Shown: in pieces, positions 63,839 through 64,000 of the stretch
Layout of the letters: each line of letters begins with the position of its first letter
Numbering within the stretch: the first letter of the stretch is position 1
Source: Aquila chrysaetos chrysaetos
Lineage: Eukaryota; Chordata; Aves; Accipitriformes; Accipitridae
DNA length: 64,000 nucleotides
Direction: 5' to 3'
NCBI RefSeq assembly: GCF_900496995.4
Contig: NC_044009.1
Coordinates: forward strand, 46,089,505 to 46,153,504
Notes under the pieces: model-generated
What the model was told of the DNA's origin: nothing
Seen by the model: only the letters and a program-made list of their open reading frames with translations
Databases searched by the model: none
Position numbers and translations under genes: made by a program

Positions 63839-64000
63839 CTTCATCCTACCAATTATGTAAAAGCTCAGTTTCATCAGGCTTCCCTTCTTGTAGAAAGGAC
63901 TTCACTAGAGGTGTTTCAGAACAAAAACTACCTTATAACCCTTTATTGTAAAATTATGGTCCATTCCAGGGCATAGTTGAACTATCTTCAAACAAGCCAG

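Larger units (their letters stand above)
46317..64000 (-). other. TMEM163: TMEM163 intron (partial, more than 17.6 kb)
   Basis: I searched for the preceding exon (sense RYSNAAAVHSAHREYI-type peptide) on the - strand and did not find it, so the intron seems to run past the right edge. It is AT-rich and holds the CR1 cluster at 52.5-55.2 kb, a CR1 tail at 60.95 kb, possible ancient repeat pieces at 46.87 and 48.45 kb, a dispersed repeat pair at about 58,988 and 59,919, and A/T runs. No other gene was recognised. Confidence 0.75.

Noticed and set aside
1..64000. tRNA or rRNA genes, CRISPR arrays, bacterial operons, endogenous retroviral genes
   Set aside because: I looked for cloverleaf-like blocks, regularly spaced repeats, and gag/pol/env-type frames, and found none that I could support. 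The only reverse-transcriptase sequences are of the CR1/L3 LINE type.

Overview
This window is vertebrate nuclear DNA, most likely from a bird. It holds intron-split genes with canonical GT-AG junctions, several CR1 LINE 3' ends of the avian type, no L1 or Alu-like repeats, and no bacterial-style packed genes. I cannot resolve the species. Nearly all open frames are short and look accidental; about 0.9 kb is recognisable cellular coding sequence.

Region 1 (1 to about 17,840, + strand) is the 3' end of MGAT5, which encodes the Golgi enzyme N-acetylglucosaminyltransferase V. Four consecutive coding exons (3336-3452, 4280-4354, 8470-8627, 10367-10565) join in frame and encode the C-terminal roughly 182 residues, ending at a TAG at 10563-10565. 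The earlier exons lie before the window. A long AT-rich 3' UTR follows, with candidate poly(A) signals at 13776, 14172 and 17815.

Region 2 (about 17,840-24,365) is the gap between the two genes. I see no gene there.

Region 3 (about 24,365-64,000, - strand) is the 3' part of TMEM163, a six-pass, CDF-like zinc-transporting membrane protein of synaptic vesicles and endolysosomes. Its last four coding exons (46316-46220, 31652-31541, 26996-26855, 25408-25348, read on the - strand) join in frame and encode the last 136 residues. The upstream exons were not found and probably lie beyond the right edge, so 46,317-64,000 is intron. MGAT5 and TMEM163 converge tail to tail, the same arrangement as on human chromosome 2q21.

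Repeats: a 5'-truncated CR1 with a 399-codon reverse-transcriptase frame (53,869-55,150, - strand); CR1 3' tails at 7,105, 52,519, 53,085 and 60,950; a possible inverted CR1/L3 relic at 30,170-30,335; a 155-bp imperfect palindrome at 44,768-44,922 resembling an old palindromic DNA-transposon relic; other hairpins at 6,821, 33,675 and 55,138; and many homopolymer runs. I found no evidence of an exotic new system. The best leads are the palindromes, the fold-back at the CR1 junction, and the dispersed repeat pair at about 58,988 and 59,919.
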